DNA of 64,000 bases from Methylomonas sp. (GTDB lineage: Bacteria; Pseudomonadota; Gammaproteobacteria; Methylococcales; Methylomonadaceae): the NCBI RefSeq assembly GCF_023228165.1, contig NZ_JALOBS010000012.1, forward strand, positions 86,551-150,550, in the 5' to 3' direction. Below are positions 27,076 to 34,090 of this stretch, piece after piece (within the stretch, counting starts at the first letter, position 1; the number at the start of each line of letters is the position of its first letter). The notes under the pieces are model-generated. The model was not told where the DNA came from, made no database searches, and worked only from the letters and a program-made list of their open reading frames with translations. A program made the position numbers and the translations under genes.

Positions 27076-27837
27076 CTAGTAGGCGGCTGGTTTATGCACA
27101 GCAGAACGACGGGATGCAAATAGCATAAATGCAAGCCCGGCGAGCAATAGGTTAAACGAGGCCGGCAGTGGCGCCGCAAAGGCCGCGTTGCTGGAGAGTA
27201 AGTTGGCGGGGGTAGAAGCGCTGTTGAGCGAACTTAAGCTGCCGCTGCCTACGCTGATTGTCCCGCCGTAACCAATTCTGGTCATTTCGACGAGTGATTG
27301 GGTAAATAGAATCGAAGCGGTTTGAAGCGAAACGAAACCGCCGTTATCAGCACTGATTGATCCGCCAGGAGACAAGATGGTGATTTCTCCCGGCGATGGT
27401 GTTAACGACGCCCTCGGCAATACAAGACCACTTTGGCCGGAAATCGATATGCCAGCCCCTAATTGTCCAGTATTCAGGCTTACGCTATCACCGGCACCTG
27501 CGGTATTCCAGATCAGCTCTCTATTTGGATTTAGCCAAATTATGGTGCCGGCTAAAAGTGTTCGCGGAACGACCGATTGTGCGATTGGACTACCGCCACT
27601 GGTTTGACGGAACTGCACCGCAGGCTGAACTGGATATGTTATGAAGTTGCTTAATTCAAGTCTGGCGAGCGGAGGCAACGGACGCGCGGTATTCACCGAC
27701 AAACTTATATTAACGAGGTCGCTGCTGCAATTTGCCGGTTCATCCGCGCATGACAAAACCCCCGAATCGAATTCAAGCGAAGCTTGAACGGATGAAGATA
27801 AAAAACCGCAGATAACAAGCAATAAACCGGCGCGCAT
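27076..27837 (-). CDS. Exported protein with PEP-CTERM-like tail
   Basis: 253-residue secreted protein with signal peptide MRAGLLLVICGFLSSSVQAS and a C-terminal PLPASFNLLLAGLAFMLFASRR: a Pro-Leu-Pro-Ala-Ser motif, hydrophobic span and basic end, which is PEP-CTERM-like. The body is rich in Ser, Gly, Ala, Leu and Asn (LNTGQLGAGISISGQSGLVL, GSGSLSSLNSASTPANLL), predicting a beta-solenoid or filament-like surface protein reminiscent of filamentous-haemagglutinin segments (IIWLNPNRELIWNTAGAGDS). It converges with the GH13 gene (43-bp gap). No relationship in sequence to the other PEP-CTERM-like protein at 23906 beyond the tail. Function unknown. Confidence 0.82.
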   Translation of the reverse strand: MRAGLLLVICGFLSSSVQASLEFDSGVLSCADEPANCSSDLVNISLSVNTARPLPPLARLELSNFITYPVQPAVQFRQTSGGSPIAQSVVPRTLLAGTIIWLNPNRELIWNTAGAGDSVSLNTGQLGAGISISGQSGLVLPRASLTPSPGEITILSPGGSISADNGGFVSLQTASILFTQSLVEMTRIGYGGTISVGSGSLSSLNSASTPANLLSSNAAFAAPLPASFNLLLAGLAFMLFASRRSAVHKPAAY

Positions 27838-28011
27838 TCGGAGACTCCCTGACTAGTGTATTAGCTGAGTTTATTGGGTTATTGTTTCAATTCGGTGACA
27901 TTGAATAATCGGTTAGGAAAGCGTGTAGGTTTGGTGCTTTAGATGTACGCCGGTTGCCGAAATTGCTGGTACGGTTTGGTTTTTATCGTAATCAACGGAG
28001 CCAAAACGCTT

Positions 28012-28285
28012 GAGACGGGGTTGCAAACCCCCGTCTCGCTTGGGGCCTTAAATACTGGTTTCATCCAGCCTCCCAAGCTCATTTGAGTAAATCGGAAAAA
28101 CACGGCCAAAACTTAACGGTAAAGCCAGGTAGGTCACGTTGCCGCGATACGACTGCATGTATGCAAGGAGGTAGAGCAATGCAGGAGCAATTGCCGAGCG
28201 GTTACGTGACATAGTAGCGTAGCTTCGAAATTATCAGGGAAGGCTGTCGCGCACCCTGACCTACCGGGTGGGTATAGCGTAATCG
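28012..28285 (+). ncRNA. Candidate structured RNA (at least four hairpins)
   Basis: This geneless stretch contains consecutive inverted repeats: GAGACGGGG/CCCCGTCTC (28012-28020, 28029-28037), GCTTGGG/CCCAAGC (28038-28044, 28072-28078), a long-range stem GTCACGT..CCGC/GCGG..ACGTGAC (28133-28145, 28198-28210) and CAGGG/CCCTG (28235-28239, 28254-28258). None is followed by a T-run, so they are not simple terminators. The long stem encloses an ideal Shine-Dalgarno and a 12-codon ORF. The strand is uncertain because stems are symmetric; plus is chosen for the ORF. Possible identities are a HEARO/omega-type RNA, an intron fragment or a novel RNA; none is proven. Upstream, 27838-28011 looks like plain leader for the minus-strand gene. 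Confidence 0.4.
28179..28214 (+). CDS. 11-residue ORF with ideal ribosome site (doubtful)
   Basis: ATG at 28179 follows AAGGAGG (28165-28171) with a 7-base spacer, and the frame MQEQLPSGYVT ends at TAG. It lies inside the long-range stem of the candidate RNA. No plus-strand gene follows for which it could be a leader peptide. It may be coincidental or part of the RNA structure. Confidence 0.2.
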   Translation: MQEQLPSGYVT

Positions 28286-28300
28286 GATAAATTACCTGAC

Positions 28301-28795
28301 TCAACCACCCGTCCGCGTTTCAATCCAAACACCACCCTCATGCTTATGGGTAATAATCTCCAGTCCTGCCTCCAGATAATGCTTATAGCGCTGGCGACCG
28401 GCTTGCTTGCTTTCCTCGCTGTTATCGAGTATTTCCACGATGCGCTCGGTGGGGGCTATGGTGGGCGGGAAGTGGCTGGACAAATTGATGATGATTTTTT
28501 GCCAGTTTTCCGGAATGGCGTTGCCGCCGATCAGTATGGTGTTTTGATAGGCAGGTAGCTGATTCCCATACAATTGATGCGGCACGAAACTACCGGGGCG
28601 AAACGTCCATAATAATTTATCTATTTCATTAGCCTGTTCTTCATGCTCGGTCAACACATAGCAAAACTGGCCGCCGCGATAGATTTTGTCGATCAGTTTG
28701 CAGGCGAAGTCCTGGCGCTGGTGTTGGGAGCTGGAGGCCAGGACGTAAAAGACTACTTCGGGCACGGTTGGCAGCACGCTTGTTGGGGCGGGCAT
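28301..28795 (-). CDS. holC: DNA polymerase III subunit chi
   Basis: Clamp-loader accessory subunit that links the replisome to single-strand-binding protein. Recognisable chi sequence: VVFYVLASSSQHQRQDFACKLIDKIYRGGQFCYVLTEHEEQANEIDKLLWTFRPGSFVPHQLYG, then NTILIGGNAIPENW. Length is 164 residues with the ATG at 28795, which overlaps the preceding GDCCV gene by 43 bp; in-frame GTG codons at 28777 and 28765 would shorten the overlap and still keep the conserved core. Third gene of the pepA-GDCCV-holC unit; pepA next to holC is the usual gammaproteobacterial order. Confidence 0.93.
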   Translation of the reverse strand: MPAPTSVLPTVPEVVFYVLASSSQHQRQDFACKLIDKIYRGGQFCYVLTEHEEQANEIDKLLWTFRPGSFVPHQLYGNQLPAYQNTILIGGNAIPENWQKIIINLSSHFPPTIAPTERIVEILDNSEESKQAGRQRYKHYLEAGLEIITHKHEGGVWIETRTGG

Positions 28796-28965
28796 TTAAC
28801 GCTGCCGTAGGAACAGAAGACGCAGCAGTCGCCGGGTTGGGGCCGCAACAGGGTATGGCAATGTTCGCACTCGTAAAACCACAGGCAGGCGTCGGTCGGC
28901 ATGATTTCGGTTTTTTTATGCCCGCAGTGCGGGCAAGTCAGCTCCGATGCCTGTTCCGGTTTCAT
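28753..28965 (-). CDS. GDCCV-motif small cysteine-rich protein
   Basis: 70-residue protein of the GDCCVxC family, in which some members carry selenocysteine; here all positions are cysteine. It has a zinc-ribbon-like CPHCGHKK and ECEHCH pair followed by GDCCVFCSYGSVKCPP and a CC..CPK end, 12 cysteines in all. The ATG at 28965 overlaps the pepA stop in the classic ATGA form, and the 3' end overlaps holC, so it is translationally embedded between the two. Function is unknown; a metal- or thiol-related role is inference from composition. A longer upstream frame lies entirely inside pepA and is disregarded. Confidence 0.88.
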   Translation of the reverse strand: MKPEQASELTCPHCGHKKTEIMPTDACLWFYECEHCHTLLRPQPGDCCVFCSYGSVKCPPQQACCQPCPK

Positions 28966-30446
28966 GCCGCGGCACGATTGATCAAATATTGGCTCAACAA
29001 GGCAACCGGACGACCGGTGGCGCCTTTGCCGGCGCCGGTGCGCCAAGCGGTGCCGGCAATGTCGATATGGGCCCAGCGGTATTTTTCCGCGAACTTGGAC
29101 AAAAACACCGCGGCAGTGATGCTACCGCCATCCGGGCCGCCGATGTTGGCCAGGTCGGCGAAGTTGGATTTGAGCTGTTCTTGGTATTCTTCCCAAATCG
29201 GCATGCGCCAGATTAAATCGCAAGCGGTCTCGCTGGCGCTGAGCAAATCGTTGCAGAGTTTGTCGTCGTTACCGAACAAACCGCTGGGCACCCGGCCCAA
29301 GGCCACGATGCAGGCGCCGGTCAAGGTGGCCATATCGATCACCACATCCGGGTCGTATTTTTTGGCGTAAGTCAGGGTATCGCATAAAATCAGGCGACCT
29401 TCGGCATCGGTGTTCAGTACTTCGATAGTTTTGCCGGCCATGCTGGTGAGGATGTCGCCGGGTTTGTTGGCGGCGCCATCAGGCAGATTTTCCGAAGACG
29501 GAATCAGACCAACGATATTCAACTTAAGATTTAGCATGCTGGCCGCGCGCAAAATACCCAGCACGCTGGCACCGCCGCACATGTCATATTTCATCTCATC
29601 CATACCGGCGCCCGGTTTCAGCGAGATACCGCCGGCGTCGAAAGTCAGGCCTTTACCGACCAGAACGATGGGTTTGGCATGTTCATCACCGCCTTGGTAT
29701 TCCAGACAAATTAGTTTGGCCGGCTGGCGGCTACCGCGCGATACCGACAAAAATGCGCCCATACCCAGGCGTTCCATGTCGCTTTCTTCCAGAATTTCGG
29801 CGTTCAGTTTGTCGTGCTGGCCGGCCAAAACCAGTGCTTGTTCGGCCAGGTAGGTTGGGGTGCAGATATTGCCGGGCAGGTCGGCCAATTGCTTGGTCAA
29901 GGCCATACCCTGCGCGATGGCGATGCCTTGCGCCAAGCCGGTTTCCGCCAAGGCTTGGTTGGCATCGTTTGTAACCAGGGTGAGCGTCTGCAATTGAACT
30001 TTATCGTCGCATTGCTTGGTGGAGGTATATTGGTACACGCCGTCGTTTATCACTTCCACAATCTGCCGTGCCAGCCATTCAGCGTCGGATTGGGCCAATT
30101 CGATATCCAGCAACGCTGCACTGGCGTTTTTGACTTTGCTGTCTTTTAAGACTTTAGTTGCCGCCGCCAGGGCTTTGCGGAATTGTTTGCGGGTGAGTTT
30201 GCCGTGTTCGCCAAAGCCGACTAAAACCACGCGTTGAATATGCTCAATCGGCAGATTATTGATTAATAAGGTTTCGGCGTTTTTGCCTTTGATGTCGCCT
30301 CGTGCGATGAGTTTGCCTATCAGCCCGTCGCATAGGCCGTCCAAAGCGTTAGCGGAAGGGCTAAGCTGTTGGTTTTCGTAAATGCCAACCAGCAAACATT
30401 CGCTTTGTAGTTTGTCTAAGGTTACGCTTTCTATAGAATAGTCCAT
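28962..30446 (-). CDS. pepA: Leucyl aminopeptidase PepA
   Basis: Cytosolic M17 aminopeptidase with two metal ions; in E. coli it also binds DNA in site-specific recombination and carAB control. The 494-residue frame from the ATG at 30446 shows metal and active-site blocks VLVGKGLTFDAGGISLKPG, MKYDMCGGASVLG, NTDAEGRLILCDTLTYA and the C-terminal WAHIDIAGTAW. The first third is the typical N-terminal alpha/beta domain (MDYSIESVTLDKLQ). The frame extends 120 bases further upstream but without conserved sequence. First gene of a tight pepA-GDCCV-holC operon. Confidence 0.96.
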   Translation of the reverse strand: MDYSIESVTLDKLQSECLLVGIYENQQLSPSANALDGLCDGLIGKLIARGDIKGKNAETLLINNLPIEHIQRVVLVGFGEHGKLTRKQFRKALAAATKVLKDSKVKNASAALLDIELAQSDAEWLARQIVEVINDGVYQYTSTKQCDDKVQLQTLTLVTNDANQALAETGLAQGIAIAQGMALTKQLADLPGNICTPTYLAEQALVLAGQHDKLNAEILEESDMERLGMGAFLSVSRGSRQPAKLICLEYQGGDEHAKPIVLVGKGLTFDAGGISLKPGAGMDEMKYDMCGGASVLGILRAASMLNLKLNIVGLIPSSENLPDGAANKPGDILTSMAGKTIEVLNTDAEGRLILCDTLTYAKKYDPDVVIDMATLTGACIVALGRVPSGLFGNDDKLCNDLLSASETACDLIWRMPIWEEYQEQLKSNFADLANIGGPDGGSITAAVFLSKFAEKYRWAHIDIAGTAWRTGAGKGATGRPVALLSQYLINRAAA

Positions 30447-30708
30447 GGCAGTGTCTGTACGTGTCGTAAATTGAAAGGCTTCCCGAATCCGGGCGTTTGC
30501 GCAAATTATACATGACAGCGCTGTTAACATCAGGCTGGACTGAGCCGATCTTACTGTATTCGGCATAAGAACGGATGAGCAGGTAAAACCCCATCAACCG
30601 AATAGAACCCGTGACGGGAACAGCGCAGCGACAAGAGTGGGTGGTGACTTCCTTTGGAGTTAAATGAGTTCTTTTAGGTCCGTGTCTCAATAGGCACAAG
30701 GCTTGAAA

Positions 30709-30977
30709 TGGTTTAATCATCCCGAAAAGCACGCTTGTTTCGCAATACGGTTTAGTAAAAACCCAATTCAAGCAACACGACGAATGGAGTTATTACGCCT
30801 TGGGCGTGCGCAATGCCGAAACGGACTATAGCCTGAGCGCGGGCATTAAATACAAACCAAACGATAACCTGTTTTTCAACCTGGAAGGGGGTATCTTTCA
30901 ACGGTCCGGAAGATACCCAGTTCGGTCGCTGGGGCAACAACGATTTCCTGCGTTTGCGAACGATTTACAAGTTTTAA
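30709..30977 (+). pseudogene. 3' fragment of an outer-membrane beta-barrel gene, frameshifted
   Basis: An open stretch reads QFKQHDEWSYYALGVRNAET and DYSLSAGIKYKPNDNLFFNL, alternating polar/hydrophobic as in porin strands. The frame then shifts near 30895 and continues as GPEDTQFGRWGNNDFLRLRT ending IYKF-stop at 30975-30977. A terminal phenylalanine after an alternating strand is the classic outer-membrane protein end. No upstream part of the gene remains between here and pepA. It is read as a decayed C-terminal remnant, not an active gene. Confidence 0.6.
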
Positions 30978-31119
30978 TGCGTATTGCAGTTTCAAAACTG
31001 CCGGGCATTCCAGTCGAAAATTTGCCAGTGGCGGCGATCGGCCATTTGCAGCCACAGACGTTTCGGGCTTGGCTGGCAGCAATGGCGTACTATTCATGCC
31101 TTTCAATTTAGCCAAAATC

Positions 31120-31189
31120 GTAGGCCAGAATAAGCCGATAGGCGTTTCTGGCGATTTAAAGTTTGCCGGAAACGCCTATTCCGGCCTAC
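31120..31189. repeat. Palindromic REP-like element
   Basis: Arm GTAGGCCAGAATAAGCC continuing to GGCGTTTCTGGC (31120-31152) faces GCCGGAAACGCCTATTCCGGCCTAC (31165-31189), giving a long imperfect hairpin with one bulge. Intergenic, next to the porin fragment and the truncated attC-like sequence. GTAGGCCGGAATAAGCC-type repeats are familiar intergenic elements in proteobacteria. Confidence 0.75.
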
Positions 31190-31221
31190 ATGGCTGTTGA
31201 TCCGTTGGGTTGGAATGTCCA

Positions 31222-31266
31222 CAAAAGGCTGGCAAGCTTCGCGGCCGGTGCAACGAAGGGTTAGGT
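31222..31266 (-). repeat. Truncated attC-like half site
   Basis: On the minus strand ACCTAAC overlaps the stop codon of the upstream membrane-protein gene and runs into CCTTCGTTGCACCGGCCGC, matching the R''/L'' half of integron cassette recombination sites. The matching GTTRRRY core is not found downstream; the sequence passes into unrelated DNA and the REP element. Read as a half attC site left after deletion or rearrangement. Confidence 0.4.
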
Positions 31267-31869
31267 GGCGTCCGTTCTGTCGGCGCCGTTTTTTGCCATC
31301 AGCCCATCTATCATGTCTTCCCATGCTTCTAGATCGTGAGGTTTATCCCGAGAAGCAAGCGCGTTGGCCAAGTCGATAGGCAACTCCCAAGCACTGACAA
31401 GGGCTTGAAGGCTCCGATTGTGAGCATCCATAAGCAGACGTTGGGCGGCGACGGCATGCTTTGCACTTATCGCTGTTTCGCGGACTGCAGCGGCGGCGTT
31501 CGGGTCTCTTGAAGCTGCCTTCAGAAACTTCAGGCTTGACACAATCTCTGTCGTGTTCTGCTCGCGCATTTGATTGATGAGAACTACAAGTTCTATTGTG
31601 GAGTTGCGTTCAAGTGCAACTGCTGTTCGCTGCTGCAACTCCGCTTGCTTGTCTAGCTGACGCTCATGGTCGCTGGTTTGCTCGTCCTGCCTGTAGATCG
31701 CGAACGCAGTTCCAGCTAAGGCAAGTCCCGTGAAGAGTGCGCTGAAAGCACCAAAGCTGTCCCCAAACAGGCCGCGCTCTTGAAGCTGCGGGTACATGTA
31801 CGAGACAAAGAAAAAGTAGAGCAACCAAAGAACCGCGCTAACGCCGAAGAACGCAAAGAGTCTATGCAT
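31261..31869 (-). CDS. Cassette-type membrane protein of unknown function
   Basis: About 202 residues; two N-terminal membrane helices (LFAFFGVSAVLWLLYFFFVSY and FGAFSALFTGLALAGTAFAIY) are joined by a short loop, then a long cytoplasmic helical region (DEQTSDHERQLDKQAELQQR...) likely to form a coiled coil. The start at ATG 31869 has GAAGG upstream; ATG 31881 is the alternative. The gene begins 63 bp after an attC-like site, and its stop overlaps a second, incomplete attC-like half site, the layout of an integron gene cassette. The family is not recognised; FGDSFGAFSALFTGLA-type proteins are common in cassettes and accessory DNA. Function unknown. Confidence 0.75.
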   Translation of the reverse strand: MHRLFAFFGVSAVLWLLYFFFVSYMYPQLQERGLFGDSFGAFSALFTGLALAGTAFAIYRQDEQTSDHERQLDKQAELQQRTAVALERNSTIELVVLINQMREQNTTEIVSSLKFLKAASRDPNAAAAVRETAISAKHAVAAQRLLMDAHNRSLQALVSAWELPIDLANALASRDKPHDLEAWEDMIDGLMAKNGADRTDAT

Positions 31870-31931
31870 AGGACCTTCCATTATTGTGTATGTACTAGAG
31901 AACGTTGCAGTTTAGTGACCGCGCCACCTCA

Positions 31932-31994
31932 CGCCTAACTCAGCCAAGGAAGATACATCGCGACCTGACGTCGGCTGGAGCGCAGTGTTATGCG
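31932..31994 (-). repeat. attC-like integron recombination site
   Basis: On the minus strand: CGCATAAC (R''), spacer, TCCAGCC (L''), a 27-base central loop, GGCTGA (L') and GTTAGGCG (R'). R'' and R' pair with one mismatch, L''/L' pair with one extra base, and R' fits GTTRRRY exactly. The usual spacer between L' and R' is missing, so the site is atypical or degenerate. It lies between two minus-strand genes, immediately downstream of the one at 32025, as expected for a cassette boundary. No integrase gene is in the window. Confidence 0.5.
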
Positions 31995-32024
31995 ATATTT
32001 CGGATAGAAAATTATCAATTACCA

Positions 32025-32780
32025 TCAATCACCAAAGCACTGACGAAAAGCAGCCTCTTGTCTAGCCAGATCTGTCTTATCGAAAGATTGATATATGAAT
32101 CTATTTACGGTATTTTCTTTTGCTATTTTGCTCAGTTCACTGGGTAATTCTATCACTTCAAGTGAATTTGCTTTTTCAAGAAATGCTAGATTTAAAAAGA
32201 AATGCTGAGGCTGGCTTTTGACAGTATTAATCATTTCCTCAAGCGAATGTACTAACTTACCAGGACCAGCATAATTCCCATTTACATACTGGACATCTAG
32301 AGGGAGAGACTGCGCATTTGACGCTAAGAAAAAGTTATTTAGTTCGACTACGGACTGACGCTTTTCTTTGTCAGGAATAGAAATGCAAGCGTCAAAAGGC
32401 TCGTTTTCACTTATAGTTGGATTTCCATTTAATGGATAGATAAAAGAAAAACTATCGAGTGAACTTGGCCTTTCGTCGATGATTTCGTCCGCTCTATACC
32501 CAATGTTGGACAATATTCGATTTAGCCTAGGCTGATGAAGATTCCACGCTATTCGATGACCAAAGCATGCAGTCACCTTGTTCACTCGCCCACGCTTCCT
32601 AATCAATTCGCAAATATCGTTTAGCCTTAGTTGACCTGAATCATGAATCATAATCGTAGCGCTATCACACTCGTAAACAGTAATTAAGCAATTCTGTATA
32701 CCTCCGGTATAAAAACCAGTAACTGCATTTTGATCTTGTTCTATGACTCCAGCACCGTCTTGGATAATTTCTATGAACAT
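32025..32780 (-). CDS. Cassette-borne protein with CNF1/CheD-like deamidase motif
   Basis: 251-residue protein with no family I can name. Near the N-terminus, TGGIQNCLITVYECDSATIMIHDSG places Cys31 after a T-G-G turn and His46 fifteen residues later, the same Cys-His spacing and turn context as the catalytic pair of CNF1 glutamine deamidase; CheD and BLF1 share this fold with slightly different spacing. The rest is mixed alpha/beta with no signal peptide or membrane segment (LRLNDICELIRKRGRVNKVTACFG). AT-richer than the surrounding housekeeping genes and followed directly by an attC-like site, indicating acquisition as a gene cassette. Deamidase activity is inference from motif only. Confidence 0.6.
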   Translation of the reverse strand: MFIEIIQDGAGVIEQDQNAVTGFYTGGIQNCLITVYECDSATIMIHDSGQLRLNDICELIRKRGRVNKVTACFGHRIAWNLHQPRLNRILSNIGYRADEIIDERPSSLDSFSFIYPLNGNPTISENEPFDACISIPDKEKRQSVVELNNFFLASNAQSLPLDVQYVNGNYAGPGKLVHSLEEMINTVKSQPQHFFLNLAFLEKANSLEVIELPSELSKIAKENTVNRFIYQSFDKTDLARQEAAFRQCFGD

Positions 32781-32804
32781 AATTTTGTCTATTTAGGTAG
32801 GGCC

Positions 32805-32835
32805 GTAGGCTGGGTAGAGCAACGCGAAACCCAGC
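32805..32835 (+). repeat. GTAGGCTGGGT intergenic repeat, copy 1
   Basis: GTAGGCTGGGTAGAGC followed by AACGCGAAACCCAGC. The element is itself partly self-complementary (GCTGGGT/ACCCAGC) and faces an inverted copy 73 bp away. A third copy lies at 44101. Confidence 0.7.
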
Positions 32836-32907
32836 GGTTACTTTGAAACAGCCAAGTTTCTTTGCATCCAAAATGTTTTTTGAATTTCAATACTTTTCGG
32901 CTTCAAA

Positions 32908-32939
32908 GCTGGGTTTCATTATCATTCAACCCAGCCTAC
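32908..32939 (-). repeat. GTAGGCTGGGT intergenic repeat, copy 2 (inverted)
   Basis: Reads GCTGGGTTTCATTATCATTC then AACCCAGCCTAC on the plus strand, the reverse complement of copy 1 with a diverged middle. Together the two copies bound about 135 bp and could form a small non-autonomous element upstream of the deamidase-like gene. Confidence 0.65.
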
Positions 32940-33139
32940 TTTCTAGCATCATTTTAGCTATTTTCTGGTAGATTGACTGACGGCTTAAGTTGGTAAGCGA
33001 GCACTCCATGCTTATAGGCAACAGGCAGTAGTGGGTCGATTGCGTCAATTCGCCTCTTCCAAAAGACCTCATTCTCAACTGCCGCAACCTTGTCGAAACA
33101 GCTGCTGTTTCGATAAGGAATACGAGTGTTTAAGTCTTT

Positions 33140-34090
33140 TTAGGGTTTTGTGGCGCAAAACACCAAATACTCCGCCATACGGTCATGAAAAAAAGCGTAT
33201 TGGACAAGCCCGGCATTGTGATTGGCGGTTTGGGTCGCTGTGCGTAATCCTAACCACTGACTGATTTTTTGTACTGGATTCAGGCGGCGGGAGGTTTTAT
33301 ACATGTGTTTGGATGAAGGCAGGACGTTGCTGCTGATGTCCTGAATGCGGATATCCTTGAATCCTGCCTGTTCCAATCCGGCGCTGAAGTTAGTCCGGTC
33401 GGACAAATTAGGCAGCATCCAGCCGTTCAGGAATCCCATCACGGTTTTCCACTCTTGTTCGTTAAACTCGCGCTTCAGCATAAAGGCGTCGCACAAAATC
33501 AAGCGTCCGCCGGGGCGCAATAAACGGAATGCTTCCCGGATAAGATCATCTTTTTTCAGGGCATAACACGAACTCTCTAATGCCCAGACGATATCAAACG
33601 ATGCGTCTGCAAACGGAGTTTCGCAGTAATTAGCCACTTCAAAACTAACTTTTGCATCCAGCTGTCTGCGCCTGGCCTGCTGGTTCGCATAGTCTGCCTG
33701 TTTCTGGCTGACGGTGATGCCAACCACCTCGTTGCCGTACTCGCTGCCTATCCAGAGGGAGCTGCCGCCCAAGCCGCAACCCGCATCCAAGACCCGCTCG
33801 TGAGGCTGAATTTGGGCAGTTTCGTACAGCAGGCGATTGGTATTCAGCAGCGCTTGATGATGATCGTACGCTTGCTCGCTGTTCCAATAGCCGTAGTGCA
33901 GGGCCAGATTTTGCCGGTTGCACCAGGCAAATAGATAGTCGTTGTGACAAGACTCGTAATATTCGACGGTGTCCTGTATCAGCGCCTCGTCATCAAGTTC
34001 GGCATTAGTGGGTGCGTCAGGTTGATGGTAGTCCTGGTCCAGTTCCAAATAATAGGTTTTCACGTGCGGTAGGCTCGCTTGCAATGACAA
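33140..34090 (-). CDS. SAM-dependent methyltransferase (tandem copy 2)
   Basis: Class I methyltransferase, about 316 residues. SAM-binding motif I is VLDAGCGLGGSSLWIG; post-motifs are FADASFDIVWALESSCYAL and REAFRLLRPGGRLILCDAFM. N-terminal HNDYLFAWCNRQNLALHYGYW and C-terminal WLGLRTATQTANHNAGLVQYAFF match its neighbour, so the pair is a tandem duplication. The start is uncertain: TTG at 34090 directly follows the neighbour's stop, and a GTG at 34063 is also possible. The fold and N-terminal YGYW segment resemble prenyl-diphosphate and sterol-type C-methyltransferases. The nearby polyprenyl synthase makes an isoprenoid substrate plausible, but this is inference. Confidence 0.85.
   Translation of the reverse strand: MSLQASLPHVKTYYLELDQDYHQPDAPTNAELDDEALIQDTVEYYESCHNDYLFAWCNRQNLALHYGYWNSEQAYDHHQALLNTNRLLYETAQIQPHERVLDAGCGLGGSSLWIGSEYGNEVVGITVSQKQADYANQQARRRQLDAKVSFEVANYCETPFADASFDIVWALESSCYALKKDDLIREAFRLLRPGGRLILCDAFMLKREFNEQEWKTVMGFLNGWMLPNLSDRTNFSAGLEQAGFKDIRIQDISSNVLPSSKHMYKTSRRLNPVQKISQWLGLRTATQTANHNAGLVQYAFFHDRMAEYLVFCATKP

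Noticed and set aside
28012..28037. GAGACGGGG/CCCCGTCTC hairpin as an intrinsic terminator
   Set aside because: No T-run follows on either strand; treated as part of the candidate structured RNA instead.
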